From: Bacteroidaceae bacterium
GTDB lineage: Bacteria; Bacteroidota; Bacteroidia; Bacteroidales; Bacteroidaceae
Assembly (NCBI GenBank): GCA_024398755.1
Contig: JAKSIQ010000004.1
Span: forward strand, 21,088 to 85,087
Length of the DNA: 64,000 bases
Direction of reading: 5' to 3'
Part shown: positions 10,074 to 18,509 of the stretch, in pieces
How positions within the stretch are numbered: position 1 is the stretch's first letter
Layout: every line of letters begins with the position of its first letter
Translations under genes and position numbers: made by a program
Notes under the pieces: model-generated
Databases searched by the model: none
What the model saw: only the letters and a program-made list of their open reading frames with translations
What the model was told of the DNA's origin: nothing

Positions 10074-10973
10074 ATGAAGAAAATCAAGGCAGCCATCGTA
10101 GGCTATGGAAACATTGGAAAGTATGTACTGGATGCACTTCAGACAGCTCCTGATTTTGAGATTTCAGGCATTGTCCGTCGTCAGGGGGACGAGAATTGCC
10201 CGGAGGAACTGAAAGCGTATAAGGTTGTAAAGAATATTTCCCAACTTGACAAGCCCGATGTGGCCATACTTGCCGTGCCGAGCCGAAAGGCTGAAGAGTA
10301 TGCTGCCAATATATTGCCACTTGGTATAAACACGGTTGACAGCTTTGATATCCATACACTCATTCCTGAAACACGCAGCCGCCTTATGGAAATTGCTCGG
10401 AAGTCAGGAACCGTGGCTATAATATCAGCAGGCTGGGATCCGGGCTCGGATTCCATAGTACGTGCACTTATGCAGGCAATGGCTCCAAAGGGCCTGTCCT
10501 ATACGAATTTCGGTCCTGGAATGAGTATGGGACATTCTGTGGCGTGCAAGGCTATTGATGGTGTCAAGGATGCTTTGTCAATGACAATTCCAGTTGGGAC
10601 CGGCATACATCGCCGCATGGTATATGTTGAATTAAATGATGGTGCTGACTTTGGAAAGGTTGCAGCTGCAATCAAGTCAGATCCGTACTTTGTGAATGAT
10701 GAAACGCATGTAATGCAGGTGGAAAGCGTTGACAGTGTCAAGGACATGGGACATGGCGTTAATCTGGTTCGCAAAGGCGTATCCGGCAAGACTCAGAACC
10801 AACTGTTCGAATTTGACATGAAAATCAACAATCCTGCTTTGACCGGACAGATTCTGGTTTGTGCAGCACGTGCTGCAGTACGTCAGCAGCCGGGTTGCTA
10901 TACAATGATTGAGATACCTGTCATCGACTATCTTGAAGGTGACAGGGAATCACTTGTCGCACATCTTGTCTAA
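10074..10973 (+). CDS. ddh: meso-Diaminopimelate D-dehydrogenase
   Basis: The 299-residue protein has an N-terminal Rossmann fold (VGYGNIGKYVLDAL, residues 9-22) and the DAP-dehydrogenase segments AGWDPGSDS and NFGPGMSMGHS near residues 120-152. The enzyme reversibly and NADPH-dependently aminates tetrahydrodipicolinate to meso-DAP in one step, bypassing the succinylase or aminotransferase branches of lysine and peptidoglycan precursor synthesis. Length is close to the usual 320. It is followed 13 bases later by a DUF2007 gene and then the arginine-pathway carbamoyltransferase, all on the same strand. Confidence 0.93.
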   Translation: MKKIKAAIVGYGNIGKYVLDALQTAPDFEISGIVRRQGDENCPEELKAYKVVKNISQLDKPDVAILAVPSRKAEEYAANILPLGINTVDSFDIHTLIPETRSRLMEIARKSGTVAIISAGWDPGSDSIVRALMQAMAPKGLSYTNFGPGMSMGHSVACKAIDGVKDALSMTIPVGTGIHRRMVYVELNDGADFGKVAAAIKSDPYFVNDETHVMQVESVDSVKDMGHGVNLVRKGVSGKTQNQLFEFDMKINNPALTGQILVCAARAAVRQQPGCYTMIEIPVIDYLEGDRESLVAHLV

Positions 10974-10986
10974 ACAAGGAACAGCC

Positions 10987-11214
10987 ATGAAAGGACGTAG
11001 CTCTGATTTGGTCTGCGTATTCAAAGGCCAGGCATTTGAAGCTGAGGTCGTACGTGCGCGGCTTGAGGACAGCGGCATAGATGCAATGATTATGAACAAC
11101 ACTATGAGCGCCATTTTTTCCACATATTCCGCTATGGCCGGCAGTTATTGTGTGATGGTCAATCCCGGTGATGAGGAGAAGGCGAACGTTTTAATTTCCG
11201 AAAAAGATCAATAA
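10987..11214 (+). CDS. DUF2007 family small protein
   Basis: A 75-residue protein with the DUF2007 pattern: VFKGQAFEAEVVRARLEDSGIDAMI, then a short loop and VMVNPGDEEKANVLI. The family is annotated as a putative prokaryotic signal-transducing (PII-like fold) protein, but no firm role is known. The ATG at 10987 (MKGRSSDLV) is used; longer reading into ddh gives no family similarity. It sits between ddh and the carbamoyltransferase gene, with 13- and 6-base gaps. Confidence 0.85.
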   Translation: MKGRSSDLVCVFKGQAFEAEVVRARLEDSGIDAMIMNNTMSAIFSTYSAMAGSYCVMVNPGDEEKANVLISEKDQ

Positions 11215-11220
11215 TCAAAG

Positions 11221-12174
11221 ATGAGACATTTTACAGGCGTACAGGACATAGGTGACCTTCATGAGGCACTGCGTCAGGCTCTTGAGATTAAAAAGGACCG
11301 TTTCAAGTATGTGGAACTCGGCAGGAACAAGACTCTGCTCATGGTTTTCTTCAATTCCAGCCTGCGCACACGTTTGAGTACGCAGAAGGCTGCAATGAAC
11401 CTTGGTATGAACGTTATAGTGCTTGATGTTAATCAGGGTGCCTGGAAACTTGAGACCGAACGTGGTGTAATAATGGATGGGGACAAGTCAGAACATCTGC
11501 TCGAAGCTGTTCCTGTAATGGGCTGTTACTGCGATGTGATAGGAGTCCGTTCTTTTGCACGTTTTGAGAATCGTGCCGACGATTATGAGGAAAAGATACT
11601 CAATCAGTTCATAAACTACAGTGGTCGTCCAGTCTTTTCAATGGAAGCAGCTACCGGTCATCCTCTTCAGAGTTTCGCCGACTGGATTACCATTGAGGAA
11701 CATAAGACAGTGGTCCGTCCTAAGGTTGTCATGAGCTGGGCCCCGCATCCCAAATCACTGCCTCAGGCTGTGCCTAATTCATTTGCACAATGGATGGTGG
11801 CTGCAGGGTACGATGTGGTCATAACACATCCTCACGGCTATGAACTTGACACGAAGTTTACTGCCGGCGCACGTATTGAATATGATCAGATGAAGGCCTT
11901 CGAAGGTGCAGATTTCATATATGGCAAGAACTGGTCTGCAGCCAGTCCTGAACACTATGGCCAGATATTGAATACAGACCGTTCATGGACAATTGGAGAA
12001 CGTCAGATGGCTGTGACCAACAATGCTTATTTCATGCATTGTCTGCCGGTGCGCAGGAATATGATTGTTACAGATGATGTGATTGAAGGCCCGCGTTCGC
12101 TGGTAATACCGGAGGCGGCCAACCGTGAAATTTCAGCTACTGTAGTTCTGAAAATGATTCTGGAAAGCCTTTAA
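11221..12174 (+). CDS. argF': N-succinylornithine carbamoyltransferase
   Basis: The 317-residue protein carries the carbamoyl-phosphate loop FFNSSLRTR (residues 43-51), the HPLQS-type motif (GHPLQSFAD) and the ornithine-side HCLPVRR motif. It matches the Bacteroides fragilis succinylornithine transcarbamylase almost throughout from memory, for example KLETERGVIMDGDK and the EYDQMKAFEGADFIY block. The enzyme carbamoylates N-succinylornithine in the Bacteroidetes version of arginine synthesis. In the specificity loop residue 90 is Ser (GDKSEH) where I recall Pro in the B. fragilis enzyme and Glu in the acetylornithine enzyme of Xanthomonas. It ends 10 bases before the convergent lipoprotein gene. 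Confidence 0.93.
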   Translation: MRHFTGVQDIGDLHEALRQALEIKKDRFKYVELGRNKTLLMVFFNSSLRTRLSTQKAAMNLGMNVIVLDVNQGAWKLETERGVIMDGDKSEHLLEAVPVMGCYCDVIGVRSFARFENRADDYEEKILNQFINYSGRPVFSMEAATGHPLQSFADWITIEEHKTVVRPKVVMSWAPHPKSLPQAVPNSFAQWMVAAGYDVVITHPHGYELDTKFTAGARIEYDQMKAFEGADFIYGKNWSAASPEHYGQILNTDRSWTIGERQMAVTNNAYFMHCLPVRRNMIVTDDVIEGPRSLVIPEAANREISATVVLKMILESL

Positions 12175-12183
12175 GGACAATCC

Positions 12184-12828
12184 TTATCGGTACACGAATT
12201 TCATAATGCAGTCTTCTTCATTGTAGTTCCTATACTTGAAGAAGACTGTATCGTTTTTCTCCAGTCCATATCCAGCCAATGGAATGCAGTAATACAACTT
12301 CCTTGAGATGACCGGGGTGTCTTCACCTGAATTGTGCGAAATGGAAAAAACAGTGCTGTCGGCCGAATCAAAATATACAGCCTCACAATGGTGCTTATAC
12401 ATTGCATCTTTGTCATGTATTCTGATTATCACAACAACGTTAAGATAGCCGCCGCCAACATATGCCGATTCAATATCGAATGCATCGAATTTATGAAGGC
12501 CTGGAACCAGACTGGAATATTCCGTGGCTTTAGAACAGTCCGTTTCATACAGATTCCTTATGCTTGCTCCATTGCCGTCTCCGATCGAATATGTGCAGAT
12601 GCATCTGAAAAGCGTATCAGATGGAAGCCTGTAGTGACGGTCATCGACATCATACGTGTTCCCCATATCGTTCTTGAATGAGCGGATGTGACCTTGGGAA
12701 TCGGTCATACAAGTGACGAATTCTGTAATCAGGGCTTCTACATCGTCAGGCTTGTCTGTGCTGCAAGAGTCCAGAACCGGTGCAATGCAGAAGAAGAGGA
12801 TAATCAATACTATGAATCTGTGTTTCAT
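12184..12828 (-). CDS. Putative lipoprotein of unknown function
   Basis: The 214-residue protein starts with a lipoprotein signal (MKHRFIVLIILFFCIAPVLDSC) with the lipobox LDSC, so the mature chain begins at Cys22 and is probably membrane-anchored. I do not recognise a domain in the rest, which is a mixed beta-rich sequence. The start at 12828 overlaps the acyltransferase stop as ATGA, implying translational coupling; an ATG at 12834 is also possible. It is the last gene of the PASTA-rluD-ddl-acyltransferase run. Confidence 0.75.
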   Translation of the reverse strand: MKHRFIVLIILFFCIAPVLDSCSTDKPDDVEALITEFVTCMTDSQGHIRSFKNDMGNTYDVDDRHYRLPSDTLFRCICTYSIGDGNGASIRNLYETDCSKATEYSSLVPGLHKFDAFDIESAYVGGGYLNVVVIIRIHDKDAMYKHHCEAVYFDSADSTVFSISHNSGEDTPVISRKLYYCIPLAGYGLEKNDTVFFKYRNYNEEDCIMKFVYR

Positions 12829-13988
12829 TTGCATTCAATCTGGTTGATGAGCGGGTTGGCGTACATTCTCAACATACAGTTCCTAAGGAAAGGAATGTCC
12901 GGATTCGGTATTGATATTTTTGAAATCTGTCTGTCAATGTATCTGATAAACTGTTTCTTGTCGTTGTCAGTGTACAGGCTTGATTGGGCAGAGTCACCGT
13001 TGAGCATGTCCAATGCGATTCTGTTGCATGGAAATATGCGGTATCCTTCAAAAATGTGTCTGTCAATTATGGCGGCAACGCGGTCAAGCTGCATATTCCT
13101 TGGTAAGGAACCGTCAATTTTCATTATTTCTTCGTCAATAGGACCGGAAGTGTAATAATGAATTTTGCCCTTGTAGCCTGAAATTCCGGTCTGCATGTTT
13201 TCCAGATCATCCTTGGCACTCTTCCTGTATCCGGGATTGTCGCGTTTCAGTTGGAATTCACGGGCTTTCAGCCAGTCACACGGGTCATATTCGTAACTGA
13301 TTGACAGAGGGCAGATGTGAAGTGACGCAAGCGTACTACGTATGTCCGAACTGTTGTCAGACATGGCCAGCATCTTCAGCACGCTGCGCTGTGTACGGTC
13401 ATCGGAATCTTTCGCACGTCCTTCGCGTTGCGCAATCCAGACGGGCATTTCACGTTCTGTAATGACATAGCGAATATACTCGGACAGCAGTTTTGATGAT
13501 TCCAACAGTTCCTGGGCGCCAACTGAACGGTTGACCACAAAACTTCTGTTGAGTTTGACTATCATTTCAATCCATGGGTAAATCAGAAGGTTGTTGCCTA
13601 TTGCAATCTGTACTGAATGCCTGTTACGTGCTAAAAGAATGCGGTCAAGTATGGCCGAGTCAAGTACAATATCCCTATGGTTGGAAATGAACAGGAAGTC
13701 CTGTCTTCGTTTGGGTAATGCGTCAAAATCGTAATCAAGACCTGTGGACTGCCTTTTCAGAATGTGGTTCAAATACGGAATTAGAACGCCTTTCTGAAAG
13801 CCGTCAATGCTGCGGAACAGTCTCAAATACAATCGCAACGGCCATATTGGGAAATGTCCGGATATATGTTTCAGGTTACGCCTGAACGAAGTGTCGGCGA
13901 ACAGTTTGTCAAGCACATTTTGAAGTTCGTGGTCTTCAAATGGCCTGATGCTGTCGAATTTCTCAGGAACGGATTCTATCTTATTCAT
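12825..13988 (-). CDS. 1-acyl-glycerol-3-phosphate acyltransferase-like protein
   Basis: The 387-residue protein belongs to the PlsC/GPAT acyltransferase superfamily. The motif I region is FISNHRDIVLDSAIL near residue 100. This is followed by VVNRSVG (motif II region) and PVWIAQREGRAKDSDDRT, which holds the EGxR motif. It probably acylates a glycerophospholipid or another membrane lipid at the inner membrane. In motif I the Asp is at His+6 rather than the canonical His+5 (HX4D), but the same wording occurs in the Bacteroides relatives I recall. It lies 27 bases downstream of ddl and overlaps the lipoprotein gene by 4 bases. Confidence 0.8.
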   Translation of the reverse strand: MNKIESVPEKFDSIRPFEDHELQNVLDKLFADTSFRRNLKHISGHFPIWPLRLYLRLFRSIDGFQKGVLIPYLNHILKRQSTGLDYDFDALPKRRQDFLFISNHRDIVLDSAILDRILLARNRHSVQIAIGNNLLIYPWIEMIVKLNRSFVVNRSVGAQELLESSKLLSEYIRYVITEREMPVWIAQREGRAKDSDDRTQRSVLKMLAMSDNSSDIRSTLASLHICPLSISYEYDPCDWLKAREFQLKRDNPGYRKSAKDDLENMQTGISGYKGKIHYYTSGPIDEEIMKIDGSLPRNMQLDRVAAIIDRHIFEGYRIFPCNRIALDMLNGDSAQSSLYTDNDKKQFIRYIDRQISKISIPNPDIPFLRNCMLRMYANPLINQIECK

Positions 13989-14015
13989 TGGCAGCTGAAG
14001 TCCTCTATCTGTAAA

Positions 14016-14990
14016 TCAGAAACTGTCTTCTATGATATCTGTAAGAACATCTGTCAGATTCAATCCGGCAGCCTTGATCTGCTGTGGAATGAAACTGGTC
14101 GCGGTCATTCCCGGTGTAGTGTTGACCTCAAGAAGGTTTATCTGATTGCCTTCGGTAATTATATAATCATTTCTTATAATACCCTTGCATCCAAGCAGAC
14201 GGTAGATTCTTGCAGTCATATCCTGAATACGGTCGCGGATATCGTCGGCAATTCTGGCTGGCGTTATTTCCTGGACGGCACCGTTGTATTTCGCATCATA
14301 ATCAAAGAAGTCGTTTTTTGGAACAACTTCCGTAACAGGCAGGCGCACTTCTCCCTTCTTTGTTTTGAAGTATCCGTTGGTCACTTCGGTTCCTTGCATG
14401 AACGATTCAATCATTATTTCGTCGTTTTCAAGAAAAGCGTCGGCAATGGCTTTGTCAATCTGCTGGCGTGTCTTGACTTTTGTGGTCCCGAAACTTGAAC
14501 CTCCATCGGTCGGCTTTATGAAACATGGCAGTCCGACCTTTTCAATTATATGGTCTGCGTCGTATGGCTCGCCCTTGCGCAGTCGTGATGATTCTGCAAC
14601 GTTTACCCCACAACTTCTCAATGTCTTGTTCAGAATGAATTTGTTGAAAGTCAGGGCCGATGCAAGTACGTCGCATGTGGAGAACGGTATGCGCATCAGC
14701 CTGAGATATCCTTCAAGTACTCCGTTTTCTCCTGGAGTGCCATGAATAATGATGTATGCGTAGTCAAAAACAGTCTTCTGGCCGTTCCACGTAAAACTGA
14801 AATCATTCAAGTCGACTTTTGCGTTTTTCCCGTCTGAAAGCCTGACTTCCCATTTTTTACCTTCAAGTTCAACAATATACGGATTGTACAGATTCCTGTC
14901 CATGTACTCCAGAATGGTTGCTGCACTCCTCAGCGAAACCGGATTCTCGCTTGAGTCACCTCCGGCTACAATTGCAATGTTGCGTTTCAT
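14016..14990 (-). CDS. ddl: D-alanine--D-alanine ligase
   Basis: A 324-residue ATP-grasp ligase that makes D-Ala-D-Ala for peptidoglycan. The N-terminal domain has IVAGGDSSE and IIHGTPGENG. The ATP-grasp part has CFIKPTDGGSSFGTTKV, the EVT motif and the C-terminal LLEVNTTPGMT motif that binds Mg and substrate. The ATG at 14990 gives the normal family start (MKRNIAIVAGG). It is 7 bases downstream of rluD in a minus-strand operon with a PASTA protein, which fits a cell-wall role. Confidence 0.95.
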   Translation of the reverse strand: MKRNIAIVAGGDSSENPVSLRSAATILEYMDRNLYNPYIVELEGKKWEVRLSDGKNAKVDLNDFSFTWNGQKTVFDYAYIIIHGTPGENGVLEGYLRLMRIPFSTCDVLASALTFNKFILNKTLRSCGVNVAESSRLRKGEPYDADHIIEKVGLPCFIKPTDGGSSFGTTKVKTRQQIDKAIADAFLENDEIMIESFMQGTEVTNGYFKTKKGEVRLPVTEVVPKNDFFDYDAKYNGAVQEITPARIADDIRDRIQDMTARIYRLLGCKGIIRNDYIITEGNQINLLEVNTTPGMTATSFIPQQIKAAGLNLTDVLTDIIEDSF

Positions 14991-14997
14991 ATATTCG

Positions 14998-16083
14998 TCA
15001 TTTTTCAAAATCGGGTGAATTTGCATAATTTCTCCATTTTTCCAACAGGACTGTCATGTCATCCGGCATTTCGGAATTGAAGAACAGTTCCTGCCCGGTA
15101 ACAGGATGCACAAAGCCCAAGGTCTTTGCGTGAAGTGCCTGGCGCGGGCATGTGTCAAAGCAACTTTGTACGAACTGCCTGTAGCCACTGAAGGTGGTAC
15201 CTTTCAGAACCTGGTCGCCACCGTATCTCGCATCGCTGAAAAGCGGATGCCCCAGATGCTTCATGTGGACTCTTATCTGATGCGTGCGTCCTGTTTCCAA
15301 AACACATTCTACCAGCGATGTGTATCCGAATCGCTCCAGAACGTTATAGTGGGTGACGGCATGTTTTCCTACTTCCGGGTCAAATGATACGGTCATCTGC
15401 AGCCTGTCTTTAGGATTGCGGCATATCTGACTCTCCACAATGCCTTGGGCTGGTTGTGGAATACCCCATACCAAGGCCCTGTATGCGCGTTTTGTGGTCT
15501 TGTTGAAGAACTGTTTTCCCAAGCATGTCTTTGCGTCGGGAGTCTTGGCAATAACCAACAGGCCCGAAGTGTCTTTGTCAATACGGTGCACCAAACCGAC
15601 TTGGGGACTGTTCGGGTCGTAATCCGGATTATCCCGAAGATGCCATGCTACAGCATTTACAAGTGTTCCGTGAAAATTACCGCAACCGGGATGCACAACA
15701 AGTCCTGCAGGTTTATTGACTACCATGAGACAGTCGTCTTCATACACTACGTCCAATGGGATGTCTTCCGGCTCAATGTCCGTGCTGTATCGTGGACGGT
15801 CCATCATGACCGTTATCACGTCAAAGGGCTTGACTCTATAGTTGCTCTTTACCGGCTTGCCGTTGCAGAAAACCATTCCGGCTTCAGCTGCGGTCTGTAT
15901 GCGGTTTCTGGATGCGTGTTCAAGGTGCTCGAAAAGAAATTTGTCAACACGCAGAAGACTTTGACCTTTATCGGCTGTCACGCGGAAATGCTCGTACAAC
16001 TCATGCTGACCGCCTTCGTTGTCATCCTGAAAATCTTCCAGTTCCTCAAGATCCGGATCCTGTCCTTCTGTGAGTTCGGCCAT
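14998..16083 (-). CDS. rluD: Ribosomal large-subunit pseudouridine synthase, RluD family
   Basis: The 361-residue protein has an acidic N-terminal tail of about 30 residues, an S4-like RNA-binding domain (LRVDKFLFEHL... near 44-92) and the catalytic domain with HRIDKDTSGLLV. Asp169 in that motif is the expected catalytic residue. RluD-family enzymes modify uridines in 23S rRNA helix 69, but which uridine this one targets cannot be read from the sequence. The start at 16083 leaves a 19-base gap after the PASTA gene; an upstream ATG at 16131 would overlap that gene. Confidence 0.92.
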   Translation of the reverse strand: MAELTEGQDPDLEELEDFQDDNEGGQHELYEHFRVTADKGQSLLRVDKFLFEHLEHASRNRIQTAAEAGMVFCNGKPVKSNYRVKPFDVITVMMDRPRYSTDIEPEDIPLDVVYEDDCLMVVNKPAGLVVHPGCGNFHGTLVNAVAWHLRDNPDYDPNSPQVGLVHRIDKDTSGLLVIAKTPDAKTCLGKQFFNKTTKRAYRALVWGIPQPAQGIVESQICRNPKDRLQMTVSFDPEVGKHAVTHYNVLERFGYTSLVECVLETGRTHQIRVHMKHLGHPLFSDARYGGDQVLKGTTFSGYRQFVQSCFDTCPRQALHAKTLGFVHPVTGQELFFNSEMPDDMTVLLEKWRNYANSPDFEK

Positions 16084-16102
16084 GTCTGAAATAGAGTCCC
16101 GT

Positions 16103-16723
16103 TTAGAGCATACTGTCAAAGAAAGTGTCATCCACCATATCGGTCGAGTCAGCTTCTTCCAGGTCCAAAATCATATTCCCGTTTCCGGCAATGATTGTCA
16201 GAGTGCTTCCTTCAGGCAACTGGGTTCCTGCTGTAACCGGTTGGTCATGGTACTTGATTCCATATACCCAATCCAAGTCCCCATTGATTCTCTCAATTCC
16301 GGCGATATTGAATCCCATAGACTTCAGCCTTGACTCGGCTTCGCGGACGGAACTGTTATCTGCCAGATCCGGTATGGCTTTGGTGGGCTGGTTGCCTGAA
16401 TTTAGCGTAAGGTATATTTCCCGGCCCAACTTGACATTTGCTCCGCTTTCCGGATTCTGCTCAATGATCATTCCGGCTGCCATTGACTTTTCAAAGCGGA
16501 CGTCACTTATTTCATATGAAAGCCCAGCCTCATGAAGAACGGCGGCGGCATTTTCTTCATTCATGCCACAGACGTCAGGCACTTTAATATAGGTGCCGTG
16601 CATTGTATATCCGCTTATCCAATGCATGGTGCATACAAGTATGATTATGACGATAGCCAGCATGATTCCTATGTTGACCAGGATAATCTTTGCCGGCCTG
16701 TTGTTGGATTTTGTCCGATTCAT
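16103..16723 (-). CDS. Membrane-anchored protein with two PASTA domains
   Basis: The 206-residue protein has a short basic cytoplasmic tail, one transmembrane segment (about 13-36) and two PASTA domains outside the membrane (about 46-110 and 114-181), followed by an acidic tail. PASTA domains bind peptidoglycan fragments or act as spacers. There is no kinase or penicillin-binding domain, unlike the well-known PASTA proteins of Gram-positive bacteria. It heads the operon with rluD and ddl, so a periplasmic cell-wall role is likely but is inference. The start at 16723 (MNRTKSNN) is chosen for the basic N-terminus just before the membrane segment. Confidence 0.85.
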   Translation of the reverse strand: MNRTKSNNRPAKIILVNIGIMLAIVIIILVCTMHWISGYTMHGTYIKVPDVCGMNEENAAAVLHEAGLSYEISDVRFEKSMAAGMIIEQNPESGANVKLGREIYLTLNSGNQPTKAIPDLADNSSVREAESRLKSMGFNIAGIERINGDLDWVYGIKYHDQPVTAGTQLPEGSTLTIIAGNGNMILDLEEADSTDMVDDTFFDSML

Positions 16724-16747
16724 AAGTAATTGTCCACAATGATATTG

Positions 16748-16755
16748 CAAAGTTA
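16748..16755 (-). promoter_or_regulatory. -7 element upstream of the PASTA-rluD-ddl operon
   Basis: On the minus strand this reads TAACTTTG, matching TAnnTTTG, 24 bases before the PASTA start codon. A matching -33 TTTG was not found. Confidence 0.45.
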
Positions 16756-16834
16756 CATAAAGATTGCAGATAACTTGAAGAAATCATAGATACTTTAAGG
16801 GTCTGCCGTGAAATCGGGTGCTCCGGAACAATAA

Positions 16835-16871
16835 AAGAGCGGGAAGCGAATACTGTCCGCTTCCCGCTCTT
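16835..16871 (-). terminator. Hairpin terminator after rpmH
   Basis: A perfect 14-bp inverted repeat (16835-16848 and 16858-16871) with a 9-base loop, 20 bases past the rpmH stop. On the minus strand it is followed by a T-rich tail (TTTTATTG), so it fits an intrinsic terminator of rpmH. Confidence 0.85.
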
Positions 16872-16891
16872 GTGGATTCTGAAAAAGAAGA

Positions 16892-17053
16892 TTACTTCTT
16901 GGTTCCGCAGTACTCGTCAGAAACTGTGAGCTTCTTGCGGCCCTTTGCTCTGCGTGATGCAAGTACGCGACGGCCGTTTGCTGTGGCCATTCTCTCACGG
17001 AAACCGTGCTTGTTCTTTCTCTTCCTGTTGGAAGGCTGGAATGTTCTTTTCAT
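16892..17053 (-). CDS. rpmH: 50S ribosomal protein L34
   Basis: The 53-residue basic protein begins [22 protein letters not shown] and contains [16 protein letters not shown], which is diagnostic of L34. The tail [11 protein letters not shown] is a few residues longer than in E. coli (46 residues). The ATG at 17053 is the family start. The gene is monocistronic, with its own promoter and terminator, and is divergent from efp. Confidence 0.95.
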   Translation of the reverse strand: MKRTFQPSNRKRKNKHGFRERMATANGRRVLASRRAKGRKKLTVSDEYCGTKK

Positions 17054-17101
17054 CGTTATGTTGTTTTTGTTGTTATTCTGCTCTTTCCGGCAATCGGGTG
17101 G

Positions 17102-17132
17102 CAAAGGTAGTCTTATTTTTCAATATATCAAA
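17102..17132 (-). promoter_or_regulatory. Promoter of rpmH
   Basis: On the minus strand TTTG (17129-17132), a 19-base spacer and TACCTTTG (17102-17109) form a complete Bacteroidetes promoter, about 48 bases upstream of the rpmH ATG. Confidence 0.75.
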
Positions 17133-17159
17133 GTCTGTGTTCTTTTTTTGCGCTATTGT

Positions 17160-17190
17160 TTTGTCCTTTTGGACCATTGAAGTATTTTTG
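17160..17190 (+). promoter_or_regulatory. Promoter of efp
   Basis: TTTG (17160-17163), a 19-base spacer and TATTTTTG (17183-17190) make a complete Bacteroidetes promoter 45 bases upstream of efp. It is back to back with the rpmH promoter. Confidence 0.75.
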
Positions 17191-17235
17191 CATTCCAGAA
17201 ATAATTTATTCTAACTACATAACAGACTATTTTTT

Positions 17236-17802
17236 ATGATCAATTGCCAAGACATTAAGATTGGTACCTGCATTAACCTTGAGGGCCAGCTTTATTTCTG
17301 CATCGACTTCCTTCATGTAAAGCCTGGAAAGGGCAACACCTTTGTACGTACCAAGCTCAAGAACGTTGTCAACGGCCGTGTTCTGGAACGCACATTCCAG
17401 ATTGGTTTCAAACTGGATGACGTACGCGTTGAGCGCCGTCCTTACCAGTACCTTTATCAGGACGATATGGGCTACGTGTTCATGAATCAGGAGAACTTTG
17501 AGCAGATCACTCTCATGAAGGACCTGATCAACGGCGTTGACTACCTGAAGGAAAGTGAAATCGTTGAAGTTGTCACCAATGCTACCACAGGTGACATCCT
17601 GTTCGCAGACCTGCCTGTCAAGGTGACTCTTCAGGTTACCTATACCGAACCCGGTCTGAAGGGTGATACCGCCACCAACGCCACCAAGCCTGCAAAGGTT
17701 GAAACCGGTGTTGAGGTTCGCGTGCCTCTGTTCATCAACGAAGGTGAACTCATCGAGGTTGATACACGCGACGGTTCATACCAGGGACGCATCAAGGCAT
17801 AA
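17236..17802 (+). CDS. efp: Elongation factor P
   Basis: A 188-residue EF-P that relieves ribosome stalling at polyproline. The KOW-like domain I tip is KPGKGN with Lys32 at the position that is post-translationally modified in E. coli (Lys34). The two OB-like domains follow, including the [18 protein letters not shown] signature near the C-terminus. No modifying enzyme (EpmA, EarP or YmfI type) is visible nearby. radC follows 9 bases later. Confidence 0.96.
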   Translation: MINCQDIKIGTCINLEGQLYFCIDFLHVKPGKGNTFVRTKLKNVVNGRVLERTFQIGFKLDDVRVERRPYQYLYQDDMGYVFMNQENFEQITLMKDLINGVDYLKESEIVEVVTNATTGDILFADLPVKVTLQVTYTEPGLKGDTATNATKPAKVETGVEVRVPLFINEGELIEVDTRDGSYQGRIKA

Positions 17803-17811
17803 GACAGATTC

Positions 17812-18507
17812 ATGTCAAGGCCTTCAAGGCCGAATCTTTCACAGTGGGCCAAAGAGGATCGCCCCCGTGAAAAGATGAGGCGGTTAGGCGCACAGGCGCT
17901 TACAAACGCTGAGTTGTTGGCGATTCTAATACATACGGGAAACACTGAAGATTCGGTAGTGGCTTTGACTGAAAAAGTAATGGCTTCCTGCTGCAACAGT
18001 CTTTCCAAACTTGGGAAACTCAGCATCGGGGAGCTTTGCTCTTTCAAGGGGATAGGTCCGGCAAAGGCAATTTCGATACTTGCCGCTTGTGAACTGGGCC
18101 GGCGGCGTAAAGAGGAAGAGCCGTCACAGCGTGAACCGATAAGGAATTCGCGCGCAGTGTATGACTACTTCTATCCTGTTATGGCAGATCTGCAGATTGA
18201 GGAGTGCCACGTGCTTCTGCTCAACCAGGCTGCCAGAGTCATTTCAAGCATGAAGGTCAGCCAGGGCGGACTGGCAAGCGCATCGGTCGATATACGTTGC
18301 ATTCTGCGTGAGGCATTGCTTCAGAGAGCTACGGCGCTGATGCTGTGTCATAACCATCCGTCAGGCAACGCGGTTCCAAGCCGGCAGGACGACGAACTGA
18401 CAATGCAGCTGCAGAAGGCACTTGAGCAGGTTGACATTCAGCTGCTTGACCATGTGATATTTACAGACCATGCATACTACAGTTATGCAGACAAAGGCAG
18501 ATTATAA
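17812..18507 (+). CDS. radC: RadC family JAB-domain protein
   Basis: A 231-residue protein with an N-terminal UPF0758 helical domain (PREKMRRLGAQALTNAELLAILI), a helix-hairpin-helix (FKGIGPAKA) and a C-terminal JAB/MPN+ domain with the metal motif HNHPSG and downstream D in LLDHVIF. Despite the name, RadC proteins have no proven repair role in most species. It is the second gene of efp-radC-DUF59-lpxH and ends 2 bases before the next start. Confidence 0.93.
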   Translation: MSRPSRPNLSQWAKEDRPREKMRRLGAQALTNAELLAILIHTGNTEDSVVALTEKVMASCCNSLSKLGKLSIGELCSFKGIGPAKAISILAACELGRRRKEEEPSQREPIRNSRAVYDYFYPVMADLQIEECHVLLLNQAARVISSMKVSQGGLASASVDIRCILREALLQRATALMLCHNHPSGNAVPSRQDDELTMQLQKALEQVDIQLLDHVIFTDHAYYSYADKGRL

Positions 18508-18509
18508 CT

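Noticed and set aside
12173-12185. Small hairpin AAGGA/TCCTT between argF' and the lipoprotein gene
   Set aside because: Only 5 pairs with a 3-base loop and no T run; too weak to call a terminator.
17812-18507. HNHPSG motif as an HNH nuclease
   Set aside because: In context it is the JAB/MPN+ metal-binding motif of the RadC family, not an HNH endonuclease.
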